Of a stretch of DNA of 64,000 nt, positions 30,716-38,535 are shown one piece after another. Each line of letters begins with the position of its first letter. The stretch's first letter is position 1. Made by a program: the position numbers and the translations under genes. The stretch is from Candidatus Bartonella washoeensis Sb944nv (GTDB lineage: Bacteria; Pseudomonadota; Alphaproteobacteria; Rhizobiales; Rhizobiaceae). The notes beneath the pieces were generated by a model, which saw only the letters and a list, made by a program, of their open reading frames with translations, did no database searches and was not told where the DNA came from. The stretch lies in the NCBI RefSeq assembly GCF_000278135.1, contig NZ_JH725022.1:256186-320185 (forward strand). Reading direction: 5' to 3'.

Positions 30716-31181
30716 TTATTTGGATGGAGTTTGCGTTCTATAGCAACACCAGCGGGTAATTTTTCGTATCCCACCGTCCTCATTGCGTCGGACAGCATAA
30801 CAATAATGCTGATTGGGAAAAACATGCCGTTGCATGTCGCGTACGATGCCAGTAGCGTTGTCCATAGGGCGCGACACAATCAATGAACCACATATACTTT
30901 CCACCTTGCCAATTGGCATTGGGTAAAAGTTCTCCCTTTTCAAGCATAGATTGATGATTTTTCTCATCTAAAAAAGCCCAAGTGATAAAAGCGCAAAATT
31001 CTCCGTGCTCGTTTTTATAGAGTTTGTACTGGCCAGTGCGTAAGGCTGGTCCTATATTGAATTCGATATCCCAAATTCGCCAACGGCGGTATAAGGGGGA
31101 TGTAAGCATTAAAATGACCATAGCTCCTAAAGCTGGAACAGGATCTATGGATGATGGTAAAGGATTTTCATTCACACACAT
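30716..31181 (-). pseudogene. HlyC-like toxin-activating lysine acyltransferase, frameshifted
   Basis: HlyC-family enzymes transfer fatty acyl chains from acyl-ACP to lysines of RTX toxins. The first frame (31181 to about 30865) matches well: ALGAMVILMLTSPLYRRW, QYKLYKNEHGEFCAFITWAF and GGKYMWFIDCVAPYG. The expected continuation, DNATGIVRDMQRHVFPNQHY and GGIRKITRW, is found in the next frame down to 30716. One base is therefore missing near 30863-30868. The catalytic His of HlyC (PLHRNW, His23) is Tyr here (PLYRRW, codon TAC), while the Asp of WFID is kept. It is the third gene after the transporter and HlyD genes, 6 bases from hlyD. Probably inactive. Confidence 0.8.
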
Positions 31182-31187
31182 TAATCT

Positions 31188-32513
31188 TTATCTTTCTTTT
31201 AGAGATTGTTCTAAAATTTTAGTAATAGGCTCAAAGAAATAGGAAATGAGACGCCGTTTTGCCGTGATGACATCAGCTGTTACGGTCATGCCTGGGATAA
31301 ATTTAAGCTGTTTACCATTCAAAGTGATATGATCTTGGTCGATTTTGATTAAAACGGCATAGGCACCATTAATTTCTTTATCATAGCGTGCTGTAGCGCC
31401 TACATTAACGACAGTGCCGTAAATAACGCCGAAACGTTCAGGCGGAAAGGCGGAAAATTTTACATAAACACGTTGGCCTTTTTCTAAAAAACCAATATCT
31501 CGATTATCAAAAAATGCTTCGACAATGAGGCCACCCGCAACAGGGACAATACGCATGAGAGTTTTACCAGCTTCTACAAAGCCACCCAAAGTGTGGATAG
31601 TTAAATCATCGATACGTCCATCAACGGGTGCATAGAGTGATAAGTGGTCAAGGCGGTATTGCGTGCTATCAAGCTTTGCTTTTAATCCTTGAAGATTCAG
31701 TTCTGTTTCACGCGAAAGTTGACGGTAGTGGGCGATTTCATCGGAAATGAGGCTTTGCTGTTGTTGGTGGAGGGTGTTTATTTCGGCGGCATTTTCTTCC
31801 AAACGTCTTTGATTGGTTAAAATGTCATGCTCAACATTTTTGAGGTCATGTAAACGCTCTAAGTAAAGTGCTTGGCTGATGACTTTTGTTTCCATCAGGC
31901 TTTTTGCAGCTTTTAGTTTTCCTTGGCTTAATTGACGATCATCTTCTAACCTATCTAATTGCGCATGTTGTGTAGCACCGTTGCGCACGATGCGATCAGA
32001 TTGGGCTTTTAGTGCTTTTAATTTATCTTGAAGAGATTGAAGGGTAGCGCTAATGAGTTTTTTCCCTTCCATTCTTGCAGTCGTATTGCTGGAGGAAGGG
32101 ATTTGCAGATAGGTAATCCCTTTGGTTACAAAGTCTTTATCCAAAGGATCGCTTTCCTTTAAAGCTGTTAAAATAGCTGTTGCGATTTGTGCTTGAAGGG
32201 TTTGTTGTGCGATATCTGCTTGAACACGTGCGCGCTCATTGAGGGCTTCACGTTGGTCCAATTGAATAAGAAGATCGCCTTGATGGACAAATTGACCTTC
32301 TTTGACCAGAATTTGCTCAATGCGACCTGTGTTTTGTGCTTGCACTAGCTGAACGTAAGCGGTGGGAATAACACTTCCTTGTCCTTGTGCAACAATCTCT
32401 GTTTTTGCGATAAAGCTCCCGATCACAATAAAGAGGAATAAGGCGATCAAAACAGCAACCACCATATGAAGCGTTGGCGATAAAGGGCGCAAATAGGGAG
32501 CTTTATCGGCCAT
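31188..32513 (-). CDS. HlyD family type I secretion adaptor (membrane fusion protein)
   Basis: A 441-residue periplasmic adaptor linking an ABC transporter to a TolC-like outer-membrane channel. There is a short cytoplasmic start, one membrane helix (about residues 16-37), then the first lipoyl half GRIEQILVKEGQFVHQGDLL (about 62-81). Long coiled-coil helices (about 90-290) follow, then the second lipoyl half LYAPVDGRIDDLTIHTLGG and a beta domain. The C-terminal part with GMTVTADVITAKRRLISYF fits the HlyD/PrtE group. Its start overlaps the transporter stop by 11 bases, showing one operon. This gene is intact. No TolC gene lies in the window. Confidence 0.92.
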   Translation of the reverse strand: MADKAPYLRPLSPTLHMVVAVLIALFLFIVIGSFIAKTEIVAQGQGSVIPTAYVQLVQAQNTGRIEQILVKEGQFVHQGDLLIQLDQREALNERARVQADIAQQTLQAQIATAILTALKESDPLDKDFVTKGITYLQIPSSSNTTARMEGKKLISATLQSLQDKLKALKAQSDRIVRNGATQHAQLDRLEDDRQLSQGKLKAAKSLMETKVISQALYLERLHDLKNVEHDILTNQRRLEENAAEINTLHQQQQSLISDEIAHYRQLSRETELNLQGLKAKLDSTQYRLDHLSLYAPVDGRIDDLTIHTLGGFVEAGKTLMRIVPVAGGLIVEAFFDNRDIGFLEKGQRVYVKFSAFPPERFGVIYGTVVNVGATARYDKEINGAYAVLIKIDQDHITLNGKQLKFIPGMTVTADVITAKRRLISYFFEPITKILEQSLKER

Positions 32514-34171
32514 TTTTTGCTTCCAGATCAGTGAAGTTTAAGACAGTTGCATGCTGGGGAAAAAGATCACGTTTGTGAGTAATGACGAGAACGATGCGTT
32601 CTTGCGAAAGTTGATATAAATGCTTAACAATCTGTGCACTGACTGTGTCATCTAATGCGGAAGTAGGTTCATCCAAAATGAGAATGCTTGGGTTTATCAG
32701 AAAGAAACAGGCCAAAGCCAAACGTTGGCGTTGACCACCTGATAAAAATCCACCTTGCTCTCCCACTTGAGTATTGAGTCCTAGAGGCAACTGAGCAATC
32801 AAATCTTGACAAGCACTAGCATACAGTGCAGCGTCTATTTCATCCTTTGTGGCATCGGGTTTGGCGAGAAGCATATTCTCAAGAATGGTTCCGGAAAAAA
32901 GGCAAGGATTTTGGGGAAAATATGCGATTGTTTTACGCACGCTACGGAAATCAAAATTCTGTAAAGGTTGTGCGTTAATCAATATCTTCCCGCTTGTTGG
33001 TGGATAGAGACCACAAAGGAGCTTCGCCAAGGTTGTTTTTCCGCACCCTGAAGGACCAAGTAACATAATCGGTTGCCCAGGTTGTAAATAGACATCAAGA
33101 TGATTGATAATGGGCTTCTCTCCATAAGAAAAACGGATATTTTGGGCTTCAAGATGAGGTATTGTGGTGAGCTGAAGGGGAGGCTTTTCATTTTCCCATT
33201 CTGAAGGGGCGTTAAGAATATCGCCCAAACGAAGACGAGAGATTTTTAAGTGCTGCCATTCTTCCCATAAAGAGGCAAGGCTTAAAATAGGACCAGAAAC
33301 ATTGCCGGCGAGGAGGTGAAAGGCAATAAGTTGCCCTAGTGTGATTTGGTTTTGAAGAACTGCTTGAGCACCAAAAAAGATAATAAAAATAATGAAAAGA
33401 TCACCAAAGATATGACTCATGGCTCCATTGAGAAGATGTAATTTATTGGTTGTAAGGCTTTGATCTAAACTACGGGCTAAAGTTTCTTGCATGCGTATCG
33501 TATGGGCTGGTTCCTTTACATGTGCTTTGATGGCTTCAAGATTAGTAAAACTTTCAATAAGGCGCGATTTATGGACAGCTTGCAGAGTGAAAGCACGGCG
33601 TAATTGGCGGCGCAAGAAGGGACCGACCAACGCTAAAGAACCCATTTGCAAGGGTAAAATGATAAGGACAATAAAGGTAAGTTTGGGACTAATGGAAAAG
33701 AGTGCAGCAATATAAATAATGGCAAAGAGAAAATTCAATACGATTGTGGCAATGGTTCCAGTTAAAAAAAACACGAATTGTATCAACTTCTCCAATACGC
33801 GTGAACAGTTCTCCTACTTGCCAAGTGCGTAAAATAGGCAAGGAGAGGCTTAACACATGGGTATAAATACGACTTACAAATTCTAGAGTTAGCCGATTGG
33901 CTAAGTAAGCTCCTAAATATCCTGAGAGAGAGCTAAGAGCCGTGCTAAACAGCATGATAGCAATCATAAGGACAACGATAGCATAGAGGCTTTCCGCACG
34001 CTGGAAGGGGAGAATACGGTCAATAATCGCTTGAAAAATAAAAGGATTTACCAAGCCCAGCAACCGCAAAACAACAGCAACGCAACAGAGTTCGATGACA
34101 TAATAAATATATTTCTTTGTCGTTCTTGTAAACCAAGAGAACGATACTAGCTTTTCTTGTGAGTGATTCAT
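32503..34171 (-). pseudogene. HlyB-like type I secretion ABC transporter, interrupted at an A8 tract
   Basis: Two overlapping frames together encode an HlyB-type exporter. The first (34171 to about 33771) has SWFTRTTKKYI, several membrane helices and GELFTRIGEVDTIR. The continuation (FFLTGTIATIVLNF onward) is one base out of frame. The junction is a run of eight A residues on the plus strand (33764-33771); seven would restore the frame. The nucleotide-binding domain is complete: Walker A GPSGCGKTT, Q loop FPQNPCLF, signature LSGGQRQRLAL, Walker B ILILDEPTSALDD and switch His in VITHKRD. The N-terminal peptidase-like domain of HlyB (about 130 residues) is absent. It could be a true pseudogene, phase-variable, or rescued by slippage. 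Confidence 0.85.
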
Positions 34172-34424
34172 TTGAATTTATGATTTTGTTTAAGAGAAAG
34201 AGCGATTGATGTCGCATATTTAAACAGTATTGTAAATAGTATTATTACTCAACAAAACATACGTTTTGTATAAATACAATATAAGCATAATGTATTTATT
34301 GTTTATAAATTATTTTTATTGTTATTTATACAAATTATATTTTACATTTGCTAAAATGAATAATAATAAAATTCCAGCTGTATTGTTCTGATACAGTTAT
34401 TTTAATAATATAAGGAGAATTTGT
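34172..34424. promoter_or_regulatory. divergent promoter region with two palindromes
   Basis: This 250-base AT-rich region separates the leftward secretion operon from the rightward glycine-zipper gene. It holds CAAAAC-ATAC-GTTTTG at 34253-34268, and ATAAATACA at 34270-34278 paired with TGTATTTAT at 34291-34299. These are plausible operators for a shared regulator. A strong ribosome-binding site AAGGAG at 34412-34417 serves the rightward gene. Confidence 0.45.
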
Positions 34425-34763
34425 ATGTTTGGTTGGCTTAGTGGTTGGTCTAATACTGGTTTGTCTCATAGTTCGTCTAATGCTTGGTCTGATATTTCAT
34501 CAATTAATTTTTCAAGTAGTGGATCACAGCCTGGGTGTACTGTCGGCGATTATCTCTCTACAGCAAATTCATACGGAGTGGTGGGAAGAGATATAGGAAG
34601 AACTGGTGGAGTATTTGTAGGCGGTATAGCCGGAGGTCTTTCATCAGGCGGATTGGGTATGATTTTAGGTGCAGGAACCGGTGGAGGAATCGGTGCAGGT
34701 CTTGGCTATGGGGTAGGAGCAGGTATAGGTTTAAATGCTCAGTATAACGCGTGCTATTATTAA
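34425..34763 (+). CDS. glycine-zipper bacteriocin-like protein, putative type I secretion substrate
   Basis: A 112-residue protein. The N-terminal third is Ser/Asn/Trp-rich without a Sec signal or an obvious double-glycine leader. Residues about 58-102 are an almost unbroken series of overlapping GxxxG motifs (from GRTGG to VGAGIG), a hydrophobic glycine zipper able to insert in or assemble on membranes. Cysteines at 38 and 110 could form a disulfide near the C-terminus ACYY. AAGGAG lies 7 bases before the ATG. It is divergent from the HlyB/HlyD/HlyC operon and followed by three small membrane proteins. Class II microcins and the Caulobacter CdzC/CdzD proteins share the small, glycine-zipper character and type I neighbours. 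Function is inferred. Confidence 0.7.
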   Translation: MFGWLSGWSNTGLSHSSSNAWSDISSINFSSSGSQPGCTVGDYLSTANSYGVVGRDIGRTGGVFVGGIAGGLSSGGLGMILGAGTGGGIGAGLGYGVGAGIGLNAQYNACYY

Positions 34764-34894
34764 TAATAAGTTTTTAAATTGTTAATGATATTGTAGATAT
34801 ATTTTAGTGAATATATCTACAAACATTTGTAACTAAAATATATTATTAGTAATAATTTAAATTATAATTATATTAAGTTGGAAATTTGTACATT

Positions 34895-35098
34895 ATGTAT
34901 ATTTTAAATATTATTAATGAATTATTTTTATTAGTTTGCTTTTTAAGTATATTTATATATTTATTTGAATTGTATTATAAATCTAAGGGATGTAATGAAA
35001 AAAACATTAAAATAAAATCATTAATAAGAATAATTTCATTTTTTATATTATTCTTTATATTATTTTCCCTATTTAAGTTTTATATTAATACAATTTAA
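34895..35098 (+). CDS. small two-helix membrane protein, candidate immunity protein 1
   Basis: 67 residues from ATG 34895 (an in-frame TTG at 34886 would add three). Hydrophobic helix about 8-27, a Lys-rich loop (YKSKGCNEKNIKIK), then a second helix about 43-62. Base composition is far more AT-rich than the core genes. It has the size and hairpin topology of microcin and bacteriocin immunity proteins such as Cvi, but no sequence family is recognised. First of three similar-sized genes after the glycine-zipper gene. Confidence 0.5.
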   Translation: MYILNIINELFLLVCFLSIFIYLFELYYKSKGCNEKNIKIKSLIRIISFFILFFILFSLFKFYINTI

Positions 35099-35150
35099 TT
35101 AAATATATTTTATATTTATTTATTTTATATAATTTTAAGTGGAATTTATT

Positions 35151-35330
35151 ATGGATGATATTTTATTTAATATTAAAAATGCGTTACTTGCAACAAATAT
35201 ATTTCTATTTTTAAGCATATTTTCCTCTAAATTAAAATTCCCTACTTGGAAAAATTCTATTAAATTAGGATTTGTTATAATTATCATATACTTTACAATA
35301 TATTTTGGACTTTATTATTTTATAAACTAA
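35151..35330 (+). CDS. small two-helix membrane protein, candidate immunity protein 2
   Basis: 59 residues from ATG 35151; a GTG at 35139 is an alternative start. Helix about 10-27, a short basic loop (SKLKFPTWKNSIK) and a second helix about 39-57. AAGTGGAA lies upstream as a weak ribosome-binding site. Very AT-rich, like its neighbours. No named family is recognised; the position in the cluster suggests the same role as the flanking genes. Confidence 0.45.
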   Translation: MDDILFNIKNALLATNIFLFLSIFSSKLKFPTWKNSIKLGFVIIIIYFTIYFGLYYFIN

Positions 35331-35393
35331 TATTATATAAAATATCTATGTATTTTATATTTTTATTGTCGATTATTGTAGTGGGTATTGTTA

Positions 35394-35627
35394 ATGTGGA
35401 CAGATTTTAGTAATTTTGTTGTAAATATGTTATTTTCAATAATAAGTGTAGTTACAATTATATATTATTTATTATTACTAAATAAATATAAAAATTATAA
35501 TACAAAAGAATACAAAAAAAATATATTATTGTTAGTGATAGGTTTAATTTTTGTAATTGTTTTTATAATAATTTTTATGAATATATACTATAAATTTAAT
35601 TTATTTAATAGCATATTAAATGTATAA
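35394..35627 (+). CDS. small two-helix membrane protein, candidate immunity protein 3
   Basis: 77 residues from ATG 35394; a TTG at 35388 is possible. Helix about 8-28 (MLFSIISVVTIIYYLLLL), a Lys/Tyr/Asn-rich loop and a long second helix (LLLVIGLIFVIVFIIIF). It shares size and layout, but not clear sequence identity, with the two genes before it. It ends the rightward cluster. Function unknown. Confidence 0.5.
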   Translation: MWTDFSNFVVNMLFSIISVVTIIYYLLLLNKYKNYNTKEYKKNILLLVIGLIFVIVFIIIFMNIYYKFNLFNSILNV

Positions 35628-35980
35628 AATAAATTATAACATTAATTTATATATTATTAATAAATATAAAAACTTATTTTTTATTATTGAGATATATTTG
35701 TTATAATAATTACATAGTTATTATTATACTATTCACCTTTAAAAAAATGTTTACTGATTACAGTAAGACAGTGTCTTTATAAATATCAAGCATTATCATC
35801 AAGAGTTCTGTTTTTTATTTCCTATTAATTATTTCAAGAATGAGTTATTTTGAGATTATTATCTTTTGTATAAGGATTATCAATTTATAGTTTTTGAAAA
35901 GTGATTATTTGCTTATGTATCATGTTTATTGAAAAATAGGCAATTGTTATGGACATAAAATGCCTTATCTCTCTTGATTG
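35628..35980. other. intergenic region, 353 bases
   Basis: Very AT-rich at its left side, becoming ordinary at the right. It lies between the ends of the rightward small-protein cluster and the leftward DUF1499 gene. No clear terminator hairpin with a T run, and no gene, is seen. Confidence 0.5.
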
Positions 35981-36766
35981 TTATTCATCATCTTGAGAAA
36001 GAGGGAGTGACGCGATTTCTGTATCAAGTGCATCCATAAAATCGATAATAAAAGCAGCATTCGTCCCCAAATCTCTTGGCAAATAACGTGAAGCAGAGCG
36101 CATATCAACAAAAGTTGTATTCCCTTCATCAGTTAAACGAATGACAATGTCCGAAATAAAGCCAAGGTAAAAAGTTTTTGCCATTGTTTGAATATACAGT
36201 TCATTCTCTTCAGCTTGAAACTCTCGTTGAGCCATAACAGGCCAATTATAAGCTGCTAAAACATTGAGAACAGATTCGCGAATACGATCAGGTGAACCAT
36301 CATAACGACGTCCGGACATTTCCGGCCATATCGACATCTGTAATGCCGCTTGTTCAACTAAAACACTTTTAAGCGGTAAAGCATCGCTGGGACGTATCGT
36401 GCGAAAAAAAGCGGGTGGGTTTTGCGTATCAGTGGAAACATCATGAAGCGCTGGAAAAGCAAACCAAAATCCCCAAAAGAGCACCAATGGTGTAGCAGTG
36501 ATCAAAGAATAAATGATCCCTCTTAAAGCTTTCATTCCACCCAAAGCACCATACATCCACAAGCTGTAAAGTGCTTTTTCAGCGAGAAAAAGAGAAACAA
36601 CAACACAGCAGGCAGAAATTATTATCAAAAGTATGAAATCAACTACGTTAATTGCGGAAAAGCGCTGTAAAAGGACTGAAAATAACAAAATCAAAAATGC
36701 CAATCCGCCAAAACGGGGGGACCATACTGCTGCCCTTGAGATTAACCGAACATATGTTTTTTTCAT
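35981..36766 (-). CDS. DUF1499 domain membrane protein
   Basis: 261 residues from the ATG at 36766, which gives the family-like start KKTYVRLISRAAVWSPRFGG; the frame extends 15 codons further without support. Three or four hydrophobic helices lie in residues 15-120. The periplasmic or cytoplasmic C-terminal DUF1499 domain includes YDGSPDRIRESVLNVLAAYNWP, GFISDIVIRL and VDMRSASRYLPRDLGTNAA. The family is widespread in rhizobia and unstudied. No operon partner is nearby. Confidence 0.82.
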   Translation of the reverse strand: MKKTYVRLISRAAVWSPRFGGLAFLILLFSVLLQRFSAINVVDFILLIIISACCVVVSLFLAEKALYSLWMYGALGGMKALRGIIYSLITATPLVLFWGFWFAFPALHDVSTDTQNPPAFFRTIRPSDALPLKSVLVEQAALQMSIWPEMSGRRYDGSPDRIRESVLNVLAAYNWPVMAQREFQAEENELYIQTMAKTFYLGFISDIVIRLTDEGNTTFVDMRSASRYLPRDLGTNAAFIIDFMDALDTEIASLPLSQDDE

Positions 36767-37389
36767 AAAGCTTTTTCCCCCCTCAACCATGGACCAAAAG
36801 CAAAATTTCATCAGATTTTTTATCTCACAAAGAGTTTCTAGTCATATCACAAAAGTAAAGCACTTATTTTTAAGATCAAGGATGCTCTGTCTCCTATCAA
36901 TTTCTTATAGCTATTCTCACCAATTCACGCCGGACACAGTCATGATCTCTATAGATTGATTAAATTTTTTGGAAAATGGCTATAACAACGTAAAAATTAA
37001 ACTCAAATCAAAAGTTTTGCGATGCGTGTGCTTATCGAAAATTTGGGCATTGTTATTCTCATTTATTCTCTTTTTGCTGAAGGTATATTCTCTATTGACC
37101 ATGATATGATTGAGGTGCAATAGAGATTGCATTTATTTCATAATTGTCATCGATATAGTTCATTCATGCCATATAGTTGTATAAGCAGACGAATGCTTAA
37201 AAAGAAGAGCATAATATAGCTCTTTTTTCTGATTTTTGACACAAGAGAAAATTATGTATTTAAAAAATTAGAATAAGGATTGCATTCTCATTCTGATATT
37301 TAGTTGATTACGTTTGAACTTGATTATTTGGGTATATTTTTGCCCAATTCACAAATAGTACTGTTGTCAGGCAGAGAGCGGTGTGATTT
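36767..37389. other. intergenic region, 623 bases
   Basis: No gene is recognised. The left end should carry the DUF1499 promoter. A hairpin at 37206-37229 near the right end is listed as the terminator of the PBP operon. Confidence 0.5.
37206..37229 (-). terminator. probable terminator of the PBP-DUF1214-DUF1254 operon
   Basis: AAGAGC-ATAATATA-GCTCTT with A and T runs on both sides, about 160 bases downstream of the DUF1254 stop. It could work in either direction, but only the leftward operon ends here. Confidence 0.6.
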
Positions 37390-37929
37390 TCATCCATGAA
37401 ACGTGCGGCAGCTTGCAGATGAAAAGAAGGCTTCACTTTCTTTCTCAGCAAGTAAAGAAGGGGCAAAGATGCGTAAGAGTGCAAAACCTTCGTTCAAATT
37501 TTGAGCGACTAAAACTGAGTTGGTATTTCTTTTAGATTTTGATTGTTTGAGTTCTATGATTTGTATAGGTTTTCCAATGATAAGATCAAGTGTCGCATCA
37601 GGGGCTGTTCGGTCATTAAGGTTATAGAAAATAATTCCATCGTGTGTGTAGGCAGCGAGTGACCAAAATTGTGTTGTCTTTGCAGCTTTTAAATGAACAG
37701 GGCCATTTTCGAGATTAAACCTACAGACTTTAAGAGGAAAGAGCGGATCAGTAGATTTTTGAATAGGATTATGAGCATCCAAGTCAACAAATTGATAAGG
37801 ATCTCCGGATTTTTGAAGCTGTGTCCATATATTATTTTGTGCCCAATAAGGTATTAACAATAAAACGCAAATATGGACAATGATAGCACCAATGATTGCA
37901 AGAAGTGCGGCGTGAATAAATCTAGTCAC
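37390..37929 (-). CDS. DUF1254 family exported or membrane-anchored protein
   Basis: 179 residues. One N-terminal helix (about 6-27) anchors or exports it. The rest carries the DUF1254 pattern with DPLFPLKVCRFNLENGPVHL and FWSLAAYTHDGIIFYNLNDR. The stand-alone short form next to a DUF1214 protein is normal in rhizobia. It overlaps the DUF1214 gene by 8 bases and is the last gene of the PBP operon. Role unknown; a link with cell-wall synthesis is only suggested by position. Confidence 0.75.
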   Translation of the reverse strand: MTRFIHAALLAIIGAIIVHICVLLLIPYWAQNNIWTQLQKSGDPYQFVDLDAHNPIQKSTDPLFPLKVCRFNLENGPVHLKAAKTTQFWSLAAYTHDGIIFYNLNDRTAPDATLDLIIGKPIQIIELKQSKSKRNTNSVLVAQNLNEGFALLRIFAPSLLAEKESEAFFSSASCRTFHG

Positions 37930-38518
37930 AGTTTTTTTGTCCTGTTGGAATTTGTTCTACAGAAGGCATCGTGAGTTTTTGTAATGCCGTTGCGGAAATG
38001 ATGGGGGTATCGTATAAGGTAAGAATAAGTCCGAATTCTTTTTGACTAACCGTTGCAAGCCAATTGCCAGTTTGCGGAAGGGGTGAGATGTTGATGCGCA
38101 ATGAGCCATCACTTTCATAGATAATATTGTCGGTATAAAGTTCGAAAGGTATTTTCTTGGATGAAGTATAAGGTTTGAGGGATTTGTCAGCTGTATAAAG
38201 GGTAAAGAGACGTGTTTCAGGGATGTGTCCTTTGAGCAAATAATGGCAATGAGGGCGTAGTGGACGCCCGTGGTTATCTTTCCAAATTTGGAAAATGAGC
38301 CCTTCTGTGCGCCCAATTGAAATTTCTCCTCTTTTGGCAGCGCGTGCACGCGTATAGGGATCGGTGTTGGCAGTTCCCACTTGAGGATAAGAACTCCAGC
38401 CTCCAATTGTGAATTGCCCAAATTTTTTAAAGGAATTGAGACCATAATCAACACTAAGTGTTCCACATAAAATGGAAAAAGCGAAGAGAAAAAAGGGAAT
38501 AATGATCTTAACAAACAT
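37922..38518 (-). CDS. DUF1214 family exported protein
   Basis: 198 residues from ATG 38518. An in-frame TTG at 38539 overlaps the PBP stop as TTGA and would add 7 residues, so coupled translation from there is possible. A signal-like helix spans about 4-24. Typical DUF1214 elements are DPYTRARAAKRGEI, GRPLRPHCHYLLKG and the tail TGNWLATVSQKEFGLILTLYD. It sits between the bifunctional PBP and DUF1254 genes and is clearly co-transcribed with them. Confidence 0.78.
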   Translation of the reverse strand: MFVKIIIPFFLFAFSILCGTLSVDYGLNSFKKFGQFTIGGWSSYPQVGTANTDPYTRARAAKRGEISIGRTEGLIFQIWKDNHGRPLRPHCHYLLKGHIPETRLFTLYTADKSLKPYTSSKKIPFELYTDNIIYESDGSLRINISPLPQTGNWLATVSQKEFGLILTLYDTPIISATALQKLTMPSVEQIPTGQKNCD

Positions 38519-38535
38519 TATAGAATATCTCGAAT

